64,000 nt of DNA from Hygrophila difformis (taxonomy: Eukaryota > Streptophyta > Magnoliopsida > Lamiales > Acanthaceae). Below, piece after piece: positions 11,860 through 23,837 of the stretch. The stretch covers positions 14,744,428-14,808,427 of the forward strand of contig JAOANR010000004.1 in the NCBI GenBank assembly GCA_030278955.1, given 5' to 3'. The notes beneath the pieces are model-generated. The model worked only from the letters and a program-made list of their open reading frames with translations, was not told the origin of the DNA and made no database searches. How positions within the stretch are numbered: the first letter of the stretch is position 1; every line of letters begins with the position of its first letter. Both the position numbers and the translations under genes were made by a program.

Positions 11860-12261
11860 CCTTGAAGGCTTCACGAATTAACTGGTCCAATATCGGCGGT
11901 GTTGTGTTTTGCTGGGTCCGCGGAATTTCAACACATCTTTAGAGAGCGCAATGAGATTGCTGATTATTGGGCAGGTCGAGGAGCTACTAGGGAAGGAAAG
12001 GTAGAGAAGTGATTTTGAACGCACAGGGGCTGTGTATCCCCCCCGTTCTTTTCTTTGATCGTATCTGTTAAATTATACTACTGTATTGGCCCTGCTTTCA
12101 TTGTTCTTTTTTTTAGCTTGTCTGTTCGGCATTTAGCAATGTAAAGTGCGGAGAGGTCTGTCATCTGTGGTTGTATCTTATCTTTGTGGGAAAGGCTTTG
12201 TTTGTAATGGTGGGCTATGAATAATAAAATCATTTCTTCTCAAAAAAATAAAATAAAATTA
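11860..12261 (+). pseudogene. LINE 3' end: RNase H tail, 3' UTR and poly(A)
   Basis: One frame, ending at the TGA at 12010-12012, reads AEFQHIFRERNEIADYWAG, the usual C-terminal motif of the RNase H domain in plant L1-type LINEs (a His, then RE.N..AD..A..G). It is followed by a 3' UTR of about 230 bp, an AATAAAA near 12220 and an A-rich tail at 12244-12260. Everything upstream in the LINE is missing or decayed, which is normal 5' truncation on target-primed insertion. The left border is not defined. Confidence 0.65.
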
Positions 12262-12334
12262 TACTTGTATTAATCCTCATTAGTAATTTGTGGTTTATAG
12301 CATTCCTATTTTGTAAAATATCAGACATGATTTA

Positions 12335-13059
12335 GGCCCCGTTCTCTACAACTTATTTTCAGACCTTATTACTTATTTTTTTCCAAAATCAGATCAGACC
12401 AGATCAGATAAGAAACATTCAGACCAGATCAGATCATTATAATACAATTACATAATTACATATAATATTTTTTTTTAAAAAAGGCAAAAACATGTAGGAA
12501 TGTATGCAAATATTATTTATATTATACTTATTTAATACTAATTTTAAAAGTATTTTTCAAAATATTTTTTTGCTCTTCAAAATATTATTTAAATATACTA
12601 GTCACGTTTTTAATATATTTTATATTATAAATACTTTCAAAATATAGTTTTAAATACTTCATTAAATATTTTTGAAATATATTAGAAAATACTTTCAAAA
12701 ATATTTTCAAAAATAACTAAACATAATAATAAAAACTATTAATTAATTATTATTATATATAATAAATATTAAATAGTAATTATTAATTTTTATTATTATA
12801 TATTATTATTATTATTACCATAATTTAATTAGAATCAAAATAGCTTATCGAAAAAAATAATTAGAATCCAAATATAAATAAAATAAGATCAGAACAGATC
12901 AGACCAGATCAGATCAATTCAGATCAGACCAGATCAGACCAGATGGAATCAGACCAGACCAGAAACATTCAGATCAGATCAGACAAATTCAGATCAGACC
13001 AGATCAGATTTTACAAATTCAGATCAGACCAGAAAAATTAAGGCCTAGAGAACAGGGCC
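12335..13059. mobile_element. PIF/Harbinger-like MITE carrying AGATCAGACC repeats
   Basis: A 725-bp non-coding element with terminal inverted repeats GGCCCCGTTCTCTA and GGCCCTGTTCTCTAGG, flanked on both sides by TTA (12332-12334, 13060-13062), the target site typical of PIF/Harbinger. The zones next to both ends are arrays of AGATCAGACC with variations, and the centre is AT-rich. No transposase is encoded. Confidence 0.7.
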
Positions 13060-13436
13060 TTAGGGACGTTCAAAATATGTTCCATAAATTGGTTAGGTAT
13101 TAATTTCGGGTGCTTATCTAGTTTTTCTTCTTTCCCAGGCTTAAAGTGTTTAGTTCATATGCTTAAGATAACTTCGTTGGTATCGATAGAGTTTTGCTAT
13201 GGAGTGAGGTTCTTTGATTAGAAATTTTTTTTTTTTTTTAGAGTAGCCTTTGATTAGAAATTTGGGAAGCACATTTAAATTTGTTGAAAACTCTCTATTA
13301 AAAATAATAATAATAATAATAATTATTTTCTAGTTCTTTGATCAGGTCTTTTTCTGGCATCCAGCTTTGTCTAGCTTTTTTCTGGCTCTGTCATGTTTAT
13401 GTCCTTTTTGCCATCCTCTTTCTATTTCTATACTAA

Positions 13437-14028
13437 TCTATATATATATTAAAGTATTAGTGAACAACTCATCCTACATTTAATGTGGTGTCTCCATTTC
13501 AAATTTTTAATTTTATAAATTTTTGCATTTTTTAATTTATCAATTTTAGATTTTCACAATTATTTATTTATTTATTATAGATTTTCAGTTTTTAAAATAT
13601 ACTGTATATGGAATTCCTACAGTATTCACTTTTAAAAAGATTTGAAAGATTTGAAATTTGAAACTTTGCATATCTTATTTTATCTATATTATTTTGTATT
13701 TTTAAATTTACTATTTTTAGATTGTCGCATTGATTTATTTATTCATTATAGATTTTAGTCATTATGTATAAAATCTATTATTTACTTATAATTTTCACTT
13801 AATCGTCATATCATATCACTATATATTCACTTTTAAAAAGATTTGAAAGATAAAATTTTATATTTTATATTTTTTATTTTATCTATGTTGGATTTTATTT
13901 ATTTGCATTTTTTATTATCGATTTTAGATTTTATTATTTTGTATTTTTTATTTTATTTATTTTAAATTTTATTGCTGCATTTAGAATTTATTTATAAACC
14001 ATAGCATTATGACGAGCTTTTGCACTAG
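13437..14028 (+). mobile_element. Small Helitron-like non-autonomous element
   Basis: Starts TCTATATATATATTAAAG after an A and ends TTTTGCACTAG before a T, as expected for Helitrons, which insert between A and T, begin with TC and end in CTRR. The inside is very AT-rich and non-coding. The hairpin usually found just before the 3' end is weak, so this is a moderate call. Confidence 0.45.
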
Positions 14029-14538
14029 TAACTAAGAATTATGTTGCTTTTATGTTTCAATATAGTGAACATATTGCAATGCCGGTAATTTGTGTAGGTT
14101 TGGTCTCAACTTTGGTTATATTTTTTTGTATGGTAAATGATGTAATCAAAATGTACATTGCACGTCAGATTTATTTATTCATGTTAAAGATATGTTAATG
14201 TGTATATGGAAATCCTAATTTTTAGTTTTTAAAAGATATTTAATTTTCCAATTTATATGAAGGGTCCTACAATTTCCATTTAAAAAAAAATGGGATTTCA
14301 AATTTAAATAAAATTTGCAGTGTATATATGGAATTTATATTATTAAAAGATACATTATTGAATATATAAAAACATTTGTATATATATTATTAATGTATAC
14401 TAATTAGTGTATATATAGGCCAGGTTTTCACAAAAATATGTCACTTCTCTTAAAAGCAATATACAATTATATAGTTGCGAATAGATCCATCGGTAAAGTA
14501 AAGAGATAATAACTAAAATAGGCCACGAGAAGGAGGTC
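14029..14538. other. AT-rich stretch, nothing recognised
   Basis: No gene or terminal repeat seen between the Helitron-like element and the solo LTR target duplication. Confidence 0.5.
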
Positions 14539-14686
14539 CCTCCTGTAACACCCCGGTTTTTGGTCATCCAGGTTGGGATGTCACCGCCACACCTCTCTAG
14601 CAAGACACGGTTTCTCCGAGCTCGCTAAAGAGATGTAAGGCTATGGTTTTTCAGAATTTAAAACATTCAAACCTTCCATTCATATA

Positions 14687-14946
14687 CTTCCTCCGTTCCT
14701 AAATAAATGTCACGGATCCACATTTCACGCAATCCAATACACATTGTTAATCCGTAATAACTCAAATTCCATACAAGTAAAAATTATGAAAATTTTATAT
14801 TCTAAATCTATGCGATTAGACGAATCCAACAAGATCTCACTTGACTATATTTTATCTTATATAATTGTATTAAAAAGTCAAGTCAAAGTTACTCAATGAA
14901 CAGTGACAAAAGTCAAAACGTTACATTTAAAAAGGAACGGAGGTAG
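14687..14946. mobile_element. Stowaway MITE inside the solo LTR
   Basis: Terminal inverted repeats CTTCCTCCGTTCCT and the complement of AGGAACGGAGGTAG, with TA on both sides (14685-14686, 14947-14948). It is 260 bp, non-coding and typical of Tc1/mariner-derived Stowaway elements. Confidence 0.85.
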
Positions 14947-15548
14947 TATAATTTAAAAATAGTACATCAAAGTTGCAGCGGAAAATAATATTTACATATA
15001 TAATGCATCGGAATTTAAATATAGGGCCAACATGGCCTAATCACGGGTTAAACAGGCACGTTCATGCAATTCATAACTAAGACTAGAATAATAAAAGAAA
15101 ATAACATTTTCCCGAATATCCCATGCATGCATATGACGATGCACATTCTTCATGCTCTGTAGGAAAAAGAAAGTAATGGTTTTGGTCAGCACAACGTGCT
15201 GAGTAAGTTAACACATACAGGATTATGGGGTTTCAAAGCCATTAATTAAATTTAAGGAAAACATGTACACAATACCCCATAATTTAATTTATTTACCTAA
15301 CAACAATTTAATTGCATAATTAAATAGACAGGGATTCCATAACATCACAATATTGCTTGCAAGGTAAATAATTGCATAACATAACTTAAAAGCATAATTT
15401 AAATAAGCGAAGGAAAGTATACGTCTTTTAATTTTCCCGTTAATCCCTAGCCGAGTATCAAGATTTTATTTGTAGTCAAGTTTCTCTCGCTGTTTTGGCA
15501 CAGTTTCTCATGTTCAACACCATCGTCCAATCAAGCACGATGTGCAAA

Positions 15549-15734
15549 GCTAGGAGGGCACCCTGCAGAGCAATCACCCCCTACGTAGATTACTCTCGTC
15601 CGTTTAGGCACGAAGCAAATAGCTAGAGGGGCACCCGATGGAGCACTCACCCTCTACATAGGTCACTCTCGTCCATTTAGGCACGAAGCGAAAAGCTAGA
15701 GGGGCACCCGATGGAGCACTCACCCTCTACGTAG
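15549..15734. repeat. Tandem hairpin repeats in the solo LTR
   Basis: Three tandem units with a shared core GGGGCACCC...GAGCACTCACCC. In units two and three TAGAGGG pairs with CCCTCTA across the core, a 7-bp stem; unit one has imperfect pairing. The last two units are about 72 bp apart and also share CGTCCNTTTAGGCACGAAGC. Confidence 0.6.
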
Positions 15735-16953
15735 CAAGCTCAAACTAGTCATAACGGGATTTTGAAAATGTTTGTTTATGTATTTCATCTCAAAGGAGTT
15801 TCCACTCATTTAAATCTTCAAGGCCAATTTCTCAAATTTAGTAAGTTTCTCAAAATATACTATTTCAGGATGCTACTCGCTCCGAGATCATTTAAAATCC
15901 TTTTTCAACAAGATTTTCAAGATTTGACTCGGTCAACCACAGTTTACTTCAAAATTCATTAAAAATCGAGTTTAAGTCCAAAAATTCTGAAATTTGACCG
16001 GAGACTCCAAAACACAGAGATGAACAAGTTTCATGTTTTAAGTTTTTCAATCCGAGATAGGAAGTAGGTGAAAAACGTCAATCTTTAACGGGGTGATAAT
16101 CTGTCCGAGTTTCTACGCATCAGTTTGGAGATTTCAAGATCTACCATAGCAAACTAACTCCAAATTTGATGAAATTTTACAGGATGATTCTTAAGACGAT
16201 TATCTACAATTTTTATTTAGAACTCAAAGCCCAATTCTCATTGGATCAGAGGTTAATCTTCAGCTCAAGTTCGAAACTAATTTCTGTCAAGGTTCTTGAT
16301 TTCGATACGAACGCAGATCGGATTGGCTCAGGTTCGGAGGTTCAAATCTCAACGAAAAATTCTAAAAATTTACAGGGATATTCTAAACTCATAGATCTAC
16401 AATTTTTATGTTCAACGCCAATCCTAGATCGGTACAGATCTAAGGTAAAAATCAACCTCATTTTCGGATAAAGAATCTATCACCGTTTCAAGATCTAAAT
16501 CGAAGGCAGGTCTGTTCACGGTCGTTTTCGGATATCAAAACACAATGAAAAATTATGAAATTTTTACAGTAGATAGGTCTATGTCTTAGGAACGTTTTTC
16601 TTGTTTTAAGTTTTCTTGTTTGAAGACTTTTAATGGTTCGGAAAATTTAGACAAAATCGCTGCGCCGGTAGAAATCACATGTTGACAGATTTCAAGTTCT
16701 TGTTCTAGTTCTTTAGATTAAACGAATTTTAATTCTCCCAAAACTGTGTAAGCGTTAACTTACAGATTGTTGAGCGTCTGGGATCGTCGATTAGGAGGCG
16801 TGGCTTCCAGTCCTCCGTTTATCCTCTCCGTTTGTCGGGTTCTTCGCTCTCGATCCGGATCGGGGGTTTAGAATAGAAAAAGGATGAGGTTAGGCTTCGT
16901 TTTCGAATCAAGAATGTATAGAGGAATAGATCGGATCTTACCAAGGTGATAGA

Positions 16954-19638
16954 TGTAACACCCCGGATTTGATAACCCAGGCCGGGATGTCACCGCCGCA
17001 TTTCCCTAGCAAGACACGGCTTCCCGAGCTCGCTAAGGAAATGCAAGGCTTGTGGGTATGAAAAAGATTTAAAACATTTCAAGATTTAGTCCGGAAATTT
17101 ATAATACTTAGTACGATAGTAGAAATTATCACGTGCGGAAAATAAATAAAGTAAGTGCAGCGGAAAGTAAATCACGGCCAACATGGCCAAATCCTCGGGT
17201 TTAACAGACCCGGTAAAAACAGTACTATGATGCAGAAAGCGAAAATGTTCATAAATAATTCCCCCAAGTGCATGCGTATGCGTCACTCGACATACTCTGT
17301 AAAAGAAAAATGACAACGGTTGTCAGTATAAAAATATACTGAGTAAGTTAATCCCTAACTAACAAATAAAAGGGGTTACAAGTGTTTAAACTAAAGATTT
17401 CGCCTACCGTACGAGAATTTAAAAATACATGATGTATTTGCAGCGGAAAAACATGATTAAAGAACTTAATTTTAAAAGCGTAATCTAAAGCGTATTTAAG
17501 ATGCATAAAATTTAAATACATAATTAAAGACATGATAGATACGATTTAAGCATAATGAAACACTCACACGAGTCTTTTACTTTTCATCCCGTAAACTAAG
17601 AAGAGGACACCATACCGGGAGATCACTAACGAGGCAATCTCAACATAGGACCACTAACGAGGCAGTCCAAACAATGGGAGACCACTAACGAGGCAGTCTC
17701 AAAGATAGTAGGACCACTAACGAGGCGATCCAAAAAGATAGTAGGACCACTAACGAGGCGATCCACAAATACAGCGCGCGAGATCACTAACGAGGCAATC
17801 TCAGATAGTAAGGAGACCACTAACGAGGCAGTCTCAAAGATAATGATAGTATGAAGATCGGCTCAGCCTAGTGAACGGGATTTTTCGAAAGTTCGTATTT
17901 CAAAGTTATCCAATGGTCGATATCGCGTTTTCATAGTTCGAGTTTTCTCAAGTTCGAAAAATCCTATTCGAGGCAGTTTACGCCTTTCTTAATTTAAAAT
18001 TCGTCTTTTCTCCAAAAATTCTGAAACTTTGCCAGTAATTCAAAATCACACACACGAACAACTTTCATGTTTTAAGTTTTTTGAAATAAGGTTCCGAAGT
18101 GAGTTGAAATTTGAGTTTATTGCAAAGAATAATTTATGTCTTGAAAACTGTTTTCGTCACAGGTTCTTGCAACGCCGATTAAAAATTCATCTCAAAACCA
18201 ATCGTTGTGAAATTTTTACAGTAACTGCATACTCACTGCATACTCATGGCCCTTAAAACGATTTCAAAACAGTTTTAAAAACTTGGCCGTTTGACATATC
18301 AAATGAACACCAAAATCCGTGAAATTTTATAGGCATAATCTAGACACAATTATCTACAACTTTTGTTTAGAAATGCAAAGTTAAATCATTCGAAAAATGG
18401 GTGAAAAACATGCATCAAGTTGAATGAAGGAATCTGTCACAGAATTAAATTGTTCGGTTCGATACAGAAAGTTCACGGCGAAAATTGGGATTGCAAAACT
18501 TAATGTCAACGGCTGAAATTTGGACACAAGATAGATAAAGGTGTTAGGAACAACTTTTATGTGGAAAGGTTTTCGGTTTGAATTCCCAAAGGTCGAGTTT
18601 TTGGCGAGTCTTTAAAATTGGACGAAAATAGGGTTTTTGAAAACCGATTTTTGTTACAAGCCTATATCTCGAGATTTAAACAACAAACAACCACGAAAAT
18701 TTGTGAGTAAGGTTTTAACTTACTTAGAATGATGATAGGGTCGCTGGATTGGGTTTCCGGACGTCCTAGGGTCACGACGAACGGCCAACTTCTCCGATCG
18801 CTTTTTGTTCGTTTTCCGACGGAAAATCGTAGTAAGGAAAAAGGGTTAGAATATGAGTTTCTGAGATCTATGGACGAATTGAAACTTTGTACAATAGCTT
18901 ACCAAGAGTCTAGAGGGCAGGGCTTGGTTCCTTTCGCCTTGCCGTCGCCGGAATACTTGCCGGAAAGTGAGTTCGGAGAGGTTTCGACTTGGAGAGGAGT
19001 ATTGGAGGTGTTTAGGGTTAGGTTTTCTGAGAGTTAGGGGGAGGGGCGCCCCAAATCTGATCTTATGCCCTTCCCCATTGTTGTGATCGACTTGCCATTG
19101 ATGGAGGTCGGATTTTTGGCAAGAAAATCGCCATGGAAGGAAAGTTTACACCTCCTGCAACTCTGGCGCGCTGGTGGCGCGCACATAGGCCTTTGTGCGC
19201 GCGTAGCACGCGTGGCCTGCCCTGGAGGCGCGACGCCCTTGGCCGCGCGGTGGCCGCGCGGCGGCGCGCGGGCAGCGCGGGCCGGCCGGACCGGCCGGTT
19301 CGGCGGTCCGCGTGTTTCGTCGGGTCTTCCCTCGCTTTCCCCTATCGGTTTTCTACGTGTTAGCTCGATTCCCTGGGTCGTCTTCGTTTCGGAATCTTCT
19401 CCTTAATCTTGTTACGAGTCCGGCTTATCGCTCACAAAATTTCCGGGTCCTACTTAGCCTAGTCTAAATTGGTTCCAACATCTCCTATCGTCCTTGTGAT
19501 CTAATTCGTGACGTATTCTGTGATTTATTTCGTGACTGAACTTAGAAATTAGTTCTAAGCTGCCTACGTACCCTGTGAAGGGATCAAGTCATGACTTAGT
19601 TCAAAACAATTTGAATTTGTTTTTCCTCGGGTGTTACA
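16954..19638 (-). repeat. RE-B 3' LTR (2685 bp)
   Basis: Bounded by TGTAACACC and GGTGTTACA, followed by a pyrimidine run that is the polypurine tract on the minus strand. Compared with the other copy it lacks 75 bp near 18225, where a CTGCATACTCA repeat marks the likely deletion. It contains the hairpin array 17619-17835 and a very GC-rich island at 19150-19320. Open frames such as 18729-19037 are antisense to the element and look like chance. Confidence 0.9.
17619..17835. repeat. Array of seven covarying hairpins (RE-B 3' LTR)
   Basis: Seven units share the loop CACTAACGAGGC. The flanks pair with each other and differ between units: GAGAT with ATCTC (units 1 and 6), GGAC with GTCC (unit 2), GAGAC with GTCTC (units 3 and 7), and GGA with TCC plus one mismatch (units 4 and 5). 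Spacing between units is irregular. Confidence 0.8.
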
Positions 19639-19661
19639 TCCTCCCCCCCTTAAGAATATAG

Positions 19662-19979
19662 TTATGTCCCCATAACTGTGGTCGGGTCGTCTTGGAAGAG
19701 GGTAGGGTAACGTTGCCTCATGTCGGCTTCCAATTCCCAGGTTGTCGTCTCCGTCTCGTGGTTGGACCACAGGACCTTGACCATCCTTACAGTTTTATTC
19801 CTTGTCACCCTTTCCTTGTGGTCGAGTATTTTCACCGGGGTTTCTTCATAGGTCAAGTCATCATCCAATTCGACCACGTCCGGTTGGAGTACATGCGACG
19901 TGTCGGCACATACTTCTTTAGTTGGGGGTCGTGGAACACATTGTGGTCACGAGCAAACGGTGGTGGGGACGTTAGTTAA
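19662..19979 (-). pseudogene. RE-B integrase tail and chromodomain end
   Basis: The frame ending at 19662 reads VVELDDDLTYEETPVKIL and then the chromodomain motifs VKVLWSNH and WELEADM...YPTLF, close to the RE-A sequence but without its stop codon. Upstream the match continues in another frame (QLKKYV-like) to about 19979 and then stops. It is the only recognisable piece of pol in RE-B, and it ends 23 bp from the 3' LTR as in RE-A. Confidence 0.8.
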
Positions 19980-20136
19980 CACGCCGTTCTCATTTCCCTA
20001 CGGAAATTCTCAGGGTCCCTAGGTGTTTTACGTCCCGGGGGTTTCCTGTAGTCCTGCGAAAGGAGGGCGTGAGGCAATTCCGTTGTCCTTGCCCGGAATA
20101 ATGCCAGGTGATGCTCCATGTCGACGTATTTCTCTG

Positions 20137-22360
20137 TCAATGTATGCCCGGGTTCAGTGGGGAGCGTATAGCGAAAGAGATTGAGCAGAACAGGAAAGAT
20201 AAAACTCCACCCGGGTCCCGCGCGGTGGCCGCGCGTTGGTGCGCGGGGAGCGTGCGGCACCCTCTGTTCGGGAAAATAGGGCTCGCGCTCCGCGCGAGCC
20301 ACTTCCCCCATTTCCCATTCGAGAACACACCCCCAATTCTCTCTAAATCCAGCGAGTTACCTTCCTGTTTGCTCGATTTCGACTTCAATTTCACTCATCC
20401 AGGTACGATTCTACTAAACCCACTTACTAATTTCAACTTTTATGTTTTGAATGATTTGATTTGTGAAGAGATTTAGGAAATTAGGGTTTGTGTACAAAAA
20501 TTGGGGGTTTATGATTTTTAGGCTTGATTTGTGCAATTTAGCAAGTGTATGTGGCAATTGTTGTTACTCTTGTTGCCTTGCCTATGTTTATGTTATAATG
20601 TGTTTATGTTTTTTGCAAATTCTTGTTGAATTCGAATCCTTAGAAAGGCTATGAAGTTATTGATGCTTGGTTGCTATTGGGGTGTGATTATTAGTTCGTT
20701 CCCTCGTTGTTTAGTGCTGTAGGATTTGCCGTATTGTTATTAGAATGATTGTTTCATTCCGTGGGCGATTTCCGTGTGTTGTTAGTAACTTAGGTTTTGG
20801 TTTATTGCGCACGTAATGTGTTCGACGAAATGCCACATAGGGTTTAGGCACTAGTTTGAGCATATCCTCCGTCTAGGTTACCTCCTGGTTGGTCTTAGTA
20901 ACCGGTAGGATGTGCTGTTCTTACGGTACATTCGCGTTGGAAATGTATATTAATGCCCTTTTCATATTTTCGCTTGACTTCTGTGTGGGACTTAGCCTTA
21001 TAATCGGTGTTTGGTAACTTGCAGGATGTTGCTCTTTTTGTGGGTCGTTTTGGCGTCTCTCATGTGTCCTCCGAGGACTAGGAGACGAGTTGCTGATGAG
21101 GCTGGCCCCAGTCATGCTGCTCCGGCGATGCCGGATTTCGACGAGAGCGAGTCAGAGGAGGACGATGCGCAGCGGGGCCCGCGTCTCAGGGGTCTTCCGG
21201 ACGAGGTGCGTCCTCACCGGCACGACAGGTTCCGGTTTAGGACGAAGGCTGCCCAGGACTTTTATTTCGACGAGCTTCGTCGAAACAGGGCTTACGTCCC
21301 TGAGAGAGGCATATATCCTCTTCATATGGGCGATGACAGGGTCAGTGCGGTCTTGGAGTATTTGCAGTGGACTGGTCTGGCACGTCACCCCGAGGGCGTC
21401 GCCTCCGGTTATTTGGCTATGGAGGTTATTGCCAACATTGGCGGTCTCGGGGAGGGTGACGATCTATCCCGGGTATGGGTCCGTGGTCGCTATCTCGACT
21501 TCAGTGCTCGGGCGATCAATGTCTATTTTGGCTTGCCCGACGATGGCGTGTTCCGGCCCCAGCCTGAGGGGCGCGTTCTTGCTCCTGCGTGGAACACCTT
21601 ATGCACCCTAGTGCCTCCTCAGTTCGAGCACAGTCATGAGCTTCGTTTGACGTCGATGGACTCCCCTTGGCGAGAGCTTGCTCAGCTATGGTTCGGGCGT
21701 GTCCGGCCGATGTCCCGGAGCCACATTGTCTTGGATCACGTCTACGAGACCATTTGCTTCATCGCGCGGGACGGTAGGGTGAATGTAGGGGCTTGCATCG
21801 AGGACAACTTGCGGGGTATGCGCAGAGGACGAGGGAGTAGGGTGATTACCCATGTTCACCTCATCTGTGGGTTGTGCGCGGCACAGGGGATTCGCACTAC
21901 ACCGGAGACAGACCCGTACGACCTAGCACCTGGCCGTTGCTACCGTATCCCGTCTTATGCTGAGCGGCGTAGCGCCTTACGTCGTGGGGCTCCCCGTGCT
22001 GTACTTCGCCCGCAGCCTGATGACGGCGGCCTGATCCTCGTTGTACCGCCGGAGCAGCCACCCCCTCCTCCAGTAGCCCCACCTCCTGCTGGGGCACCTC
22101 CTGCCGTGGCACCTCAGGGGCAGGAGATGATTCAGATGCTGCAGATGATGCAGGAGATGCGGGTCAGTATGGACGCCGGGTTTGCAGCTGGGCAGGCTCG
22201 TTATGACGCCCTCGACGCTAGGTTGGACCTCTATCAGGCCCGCATGGACTCGTTTGCTACGAGGCAGGCTCAGCAGCAGGCCACCATGTCCGACATGTAC
22301 GCCTATGTGCGGCAGATGGACGACTTCATGCGCCGACAGTTCCCGCCTCCCGATCAGTGA
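20137..22360 (+). CDS. Antisense spliced gene in RE-B, plant-transposon-domain-like protein (444 aa)
   Basis: Lies on the strand opposite to the element. The coding part runs from ATG 21026 to the TGA at 22358-22360; a second ATG at 21062 (MCPPRTRRR) is an equally likely start and removes a hydrophobic N-terminus. A candidate 5' UTR intron runs from 20403 (CAG|GTACG) to 21024 (TTGCAG|GATG). The protein has an acidic segment (DESESEEDD), a central fold with RFRTKAAQDFYFDEL, VRGRYLDFSARAINVYFGLP and an IVLDHVYETICFI-like stretch, a proline-rich linker (PPEQPPPPPVAPPP) and a Gln/Met-rich helical tail. The central pattern resembles the putative plant transposon protein family found in accessory ORFs of plant LTR elements; that match is from memory. 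The frame is open throughout. Function unknown. The intron and mRNA are predictions. Confidence 0.65.
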
Positions 22361-22857
22361 TGTCTCCCTTTGGTTTCGTGTTTTCGTTTAGGTTTTGCGT
22401 TTAGATGTACTTTGTTTAGGTTCCTCCTTATGAGGACGTTGATGTTGCCTGGTGTTTGTGATTTGTATTTTCGTCATGTTATTGCTTAGTTAGGTGTTTG
22501 ACATGTGTTGGTTGTGTGCTGCTGTTTCAGAACCATGGTTTAATTGTTCTGTCCATTTTATGGTTTGAGATGTTCTGGATTTACTATTACCTTCCTATCG
22601 TGTCTGCATGTGTGTGGATTGCCCAACAATACCTACGCCGTTGCTTGACTAAATCGCTTGGTTAAATTAGCGTGATAAGGTACACGGGATTAGAGTTTAT
22701 ATGTAGAGCGTATATAGTTGCTCTTAAGGGGAAAATTTTTATTGAGCGAAGATTAGTCCTTTAATAGGTAACAATTTATCAGGGTGTTTTTCTTGTATAG
22801 GTTGTTGGAATTTATTTATTTATTCTTATATGTACATATTTACGTATTTGTACATAT

Positions 22858-22950
22858 TTTATTATTATTATTATTATTATTATTTTTTTTTTATTATTTC
22901 TATTATTATTATTATTATTATTATTTTTTTTATTATTATTATTTTTTTTT
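22858..22950. repeat. TTA/T-rich microsatellite
   Basis: Runs of ATT repeats broken by poly-T stretches, just downstream of the antisense gene and upstream of the 125-residue ORF on the other strand. Confidence 0.9.
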
Positions 22951-23121
22951 CAGGATGTAGGTTCCCCTCTTTGATTATGGTAGTTAAAGAACTAAATAAA
23001 ATGCATGGAATAAATTTAAATAGGCTTGCATTTTTATTACACAAGAATTAAATTTGGTTTACAAGCATTCGAAATAGAAATAGCAATGGTGCATCAGTAT
23101 GGATCTCTAAATCTAGGGTGA

Positions 23122-23499
23122 CTAGGCAGGTATATCCTCGATGGGATCGTCCTCGTCGCTGGATATGTCAATGGGAATGGGCGTCCCCACCGGGCTCGGG
23201 CTCGGAGGGAAGATGTCGGCCTCTAGGCCCAGTAGCTCAGCTGCTAAGTGTCCTATTTGCATCATCAGTTCGTTGTCCTTGTTTTGGAGCGTAACCACTA
23301 GTGTTTGGAGTTCGGCGACTTGGGCCTTGAGTTGGGTTATTTCGTGATGGTCAGCTTCCCTAAGATTTCTCAGATAGTCCACGTTACTCTCTAGATGCCC
23401 CACTCGAGCTTTGAAGTGATTGACATGTTGTTGGGACTCGAGGTATGCATTGGTCAGTTTCATCATCAGGTTGGTCATGTTCGCGTTCGGTTCAGCCAT
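23122..23499 (-). CDS. RE-B small coiled-coil ORF upstream of gag position (125 aa)
   Basis: Same length and layout as the ORF at 2317-2694: MAEPNANMTNLMMKL start, a long coiled-coil segment with ADHHEITQLKAQVAELQTL, a PPSPSPVGTP linker and an acidic SSDEDD tail. Ten residues differ from the RE-A copy, several conservative (I/V, I/M). It starts about 325 bp from the PBS and is in the sense orientation. It is intact in an element that has lost gag and almost all of pol. No known domain was recognised. Confidence 0.65.
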   Translation of the reverse strand: MAEPNANMTNLMMKLTNAYLESQQHVNHFKARVGHLESNVDYLRNLREADHHEITQLKAQVAELQTLVVTLQNKDNELMMQIGHLAAELLGLEADIFPPSPSPVGTPIPIDISSDEDDPIEDIPA

Positions 23500-23822
23500 C
23501 TAATGTCAACAAGGGAGGTTAGAGTTAGACATTTTTCAGGCAAGGTTAAGATATGCACAAATTTAAATCTATATGCAACATGCAAGTGCAAGTCCCTTCC
23601 CCCATAAAAAATTTAGTTTAAAATAAATTGCTAAAGGTTGGGCCTCTATAGTGGGCCAAAATTTAATATTTCTTTGGCTAAGATTTTGGGCTATGTAAAA
23701 AGGATTATAGATTTTTGGGCTAAAATATTACTAGTAGTCAAATAAATAATTTTAAAAGAAATAACACTTGGGCTTAAAAATATTGGTTTAAAATAATAGT
23801 AGTAGCTTTAAAAATTTTCCGG

Positions 23823-23834
23823 GCTCTGATACCA
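23823..23834 (-). promoter_or_regulatory. RE-B primer binding site (initiator tRNA-Met)
   Basis: Minus strand reads TGGTATCAGAGC three bases from the LTR edge, the same site as in RE-A. Confidence 0.9.
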
Positions 23835-23837
23835 ACT

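Noticed and set aside
17619..17835. CRISPR-like look of constant 12-mers with spacers
   Set aside because: The units are inside a plant LTR, spacing is irregular, and the flanks are self-complementary, not unrelated spacers.
18729..19037. 102-codon ORF repeated in both RE-B LTRs
   Set aside because: It is antisense in an LTR, copied only because the LTR is duplicated, has no motif and no equivalent in the RE-A LTR.
19065..19406. GC-rich ORFs in the LTR island
   Set aside because: Open frames appear in several phases because stops are rare in GC-rich DNA; no domain seen.
19976..20311. 111-codon minus-strand ORF in RE-B
   Set aside because: It lies over the leader of the antisense gene, and its sequence matches no gag or pol motif I could identify.
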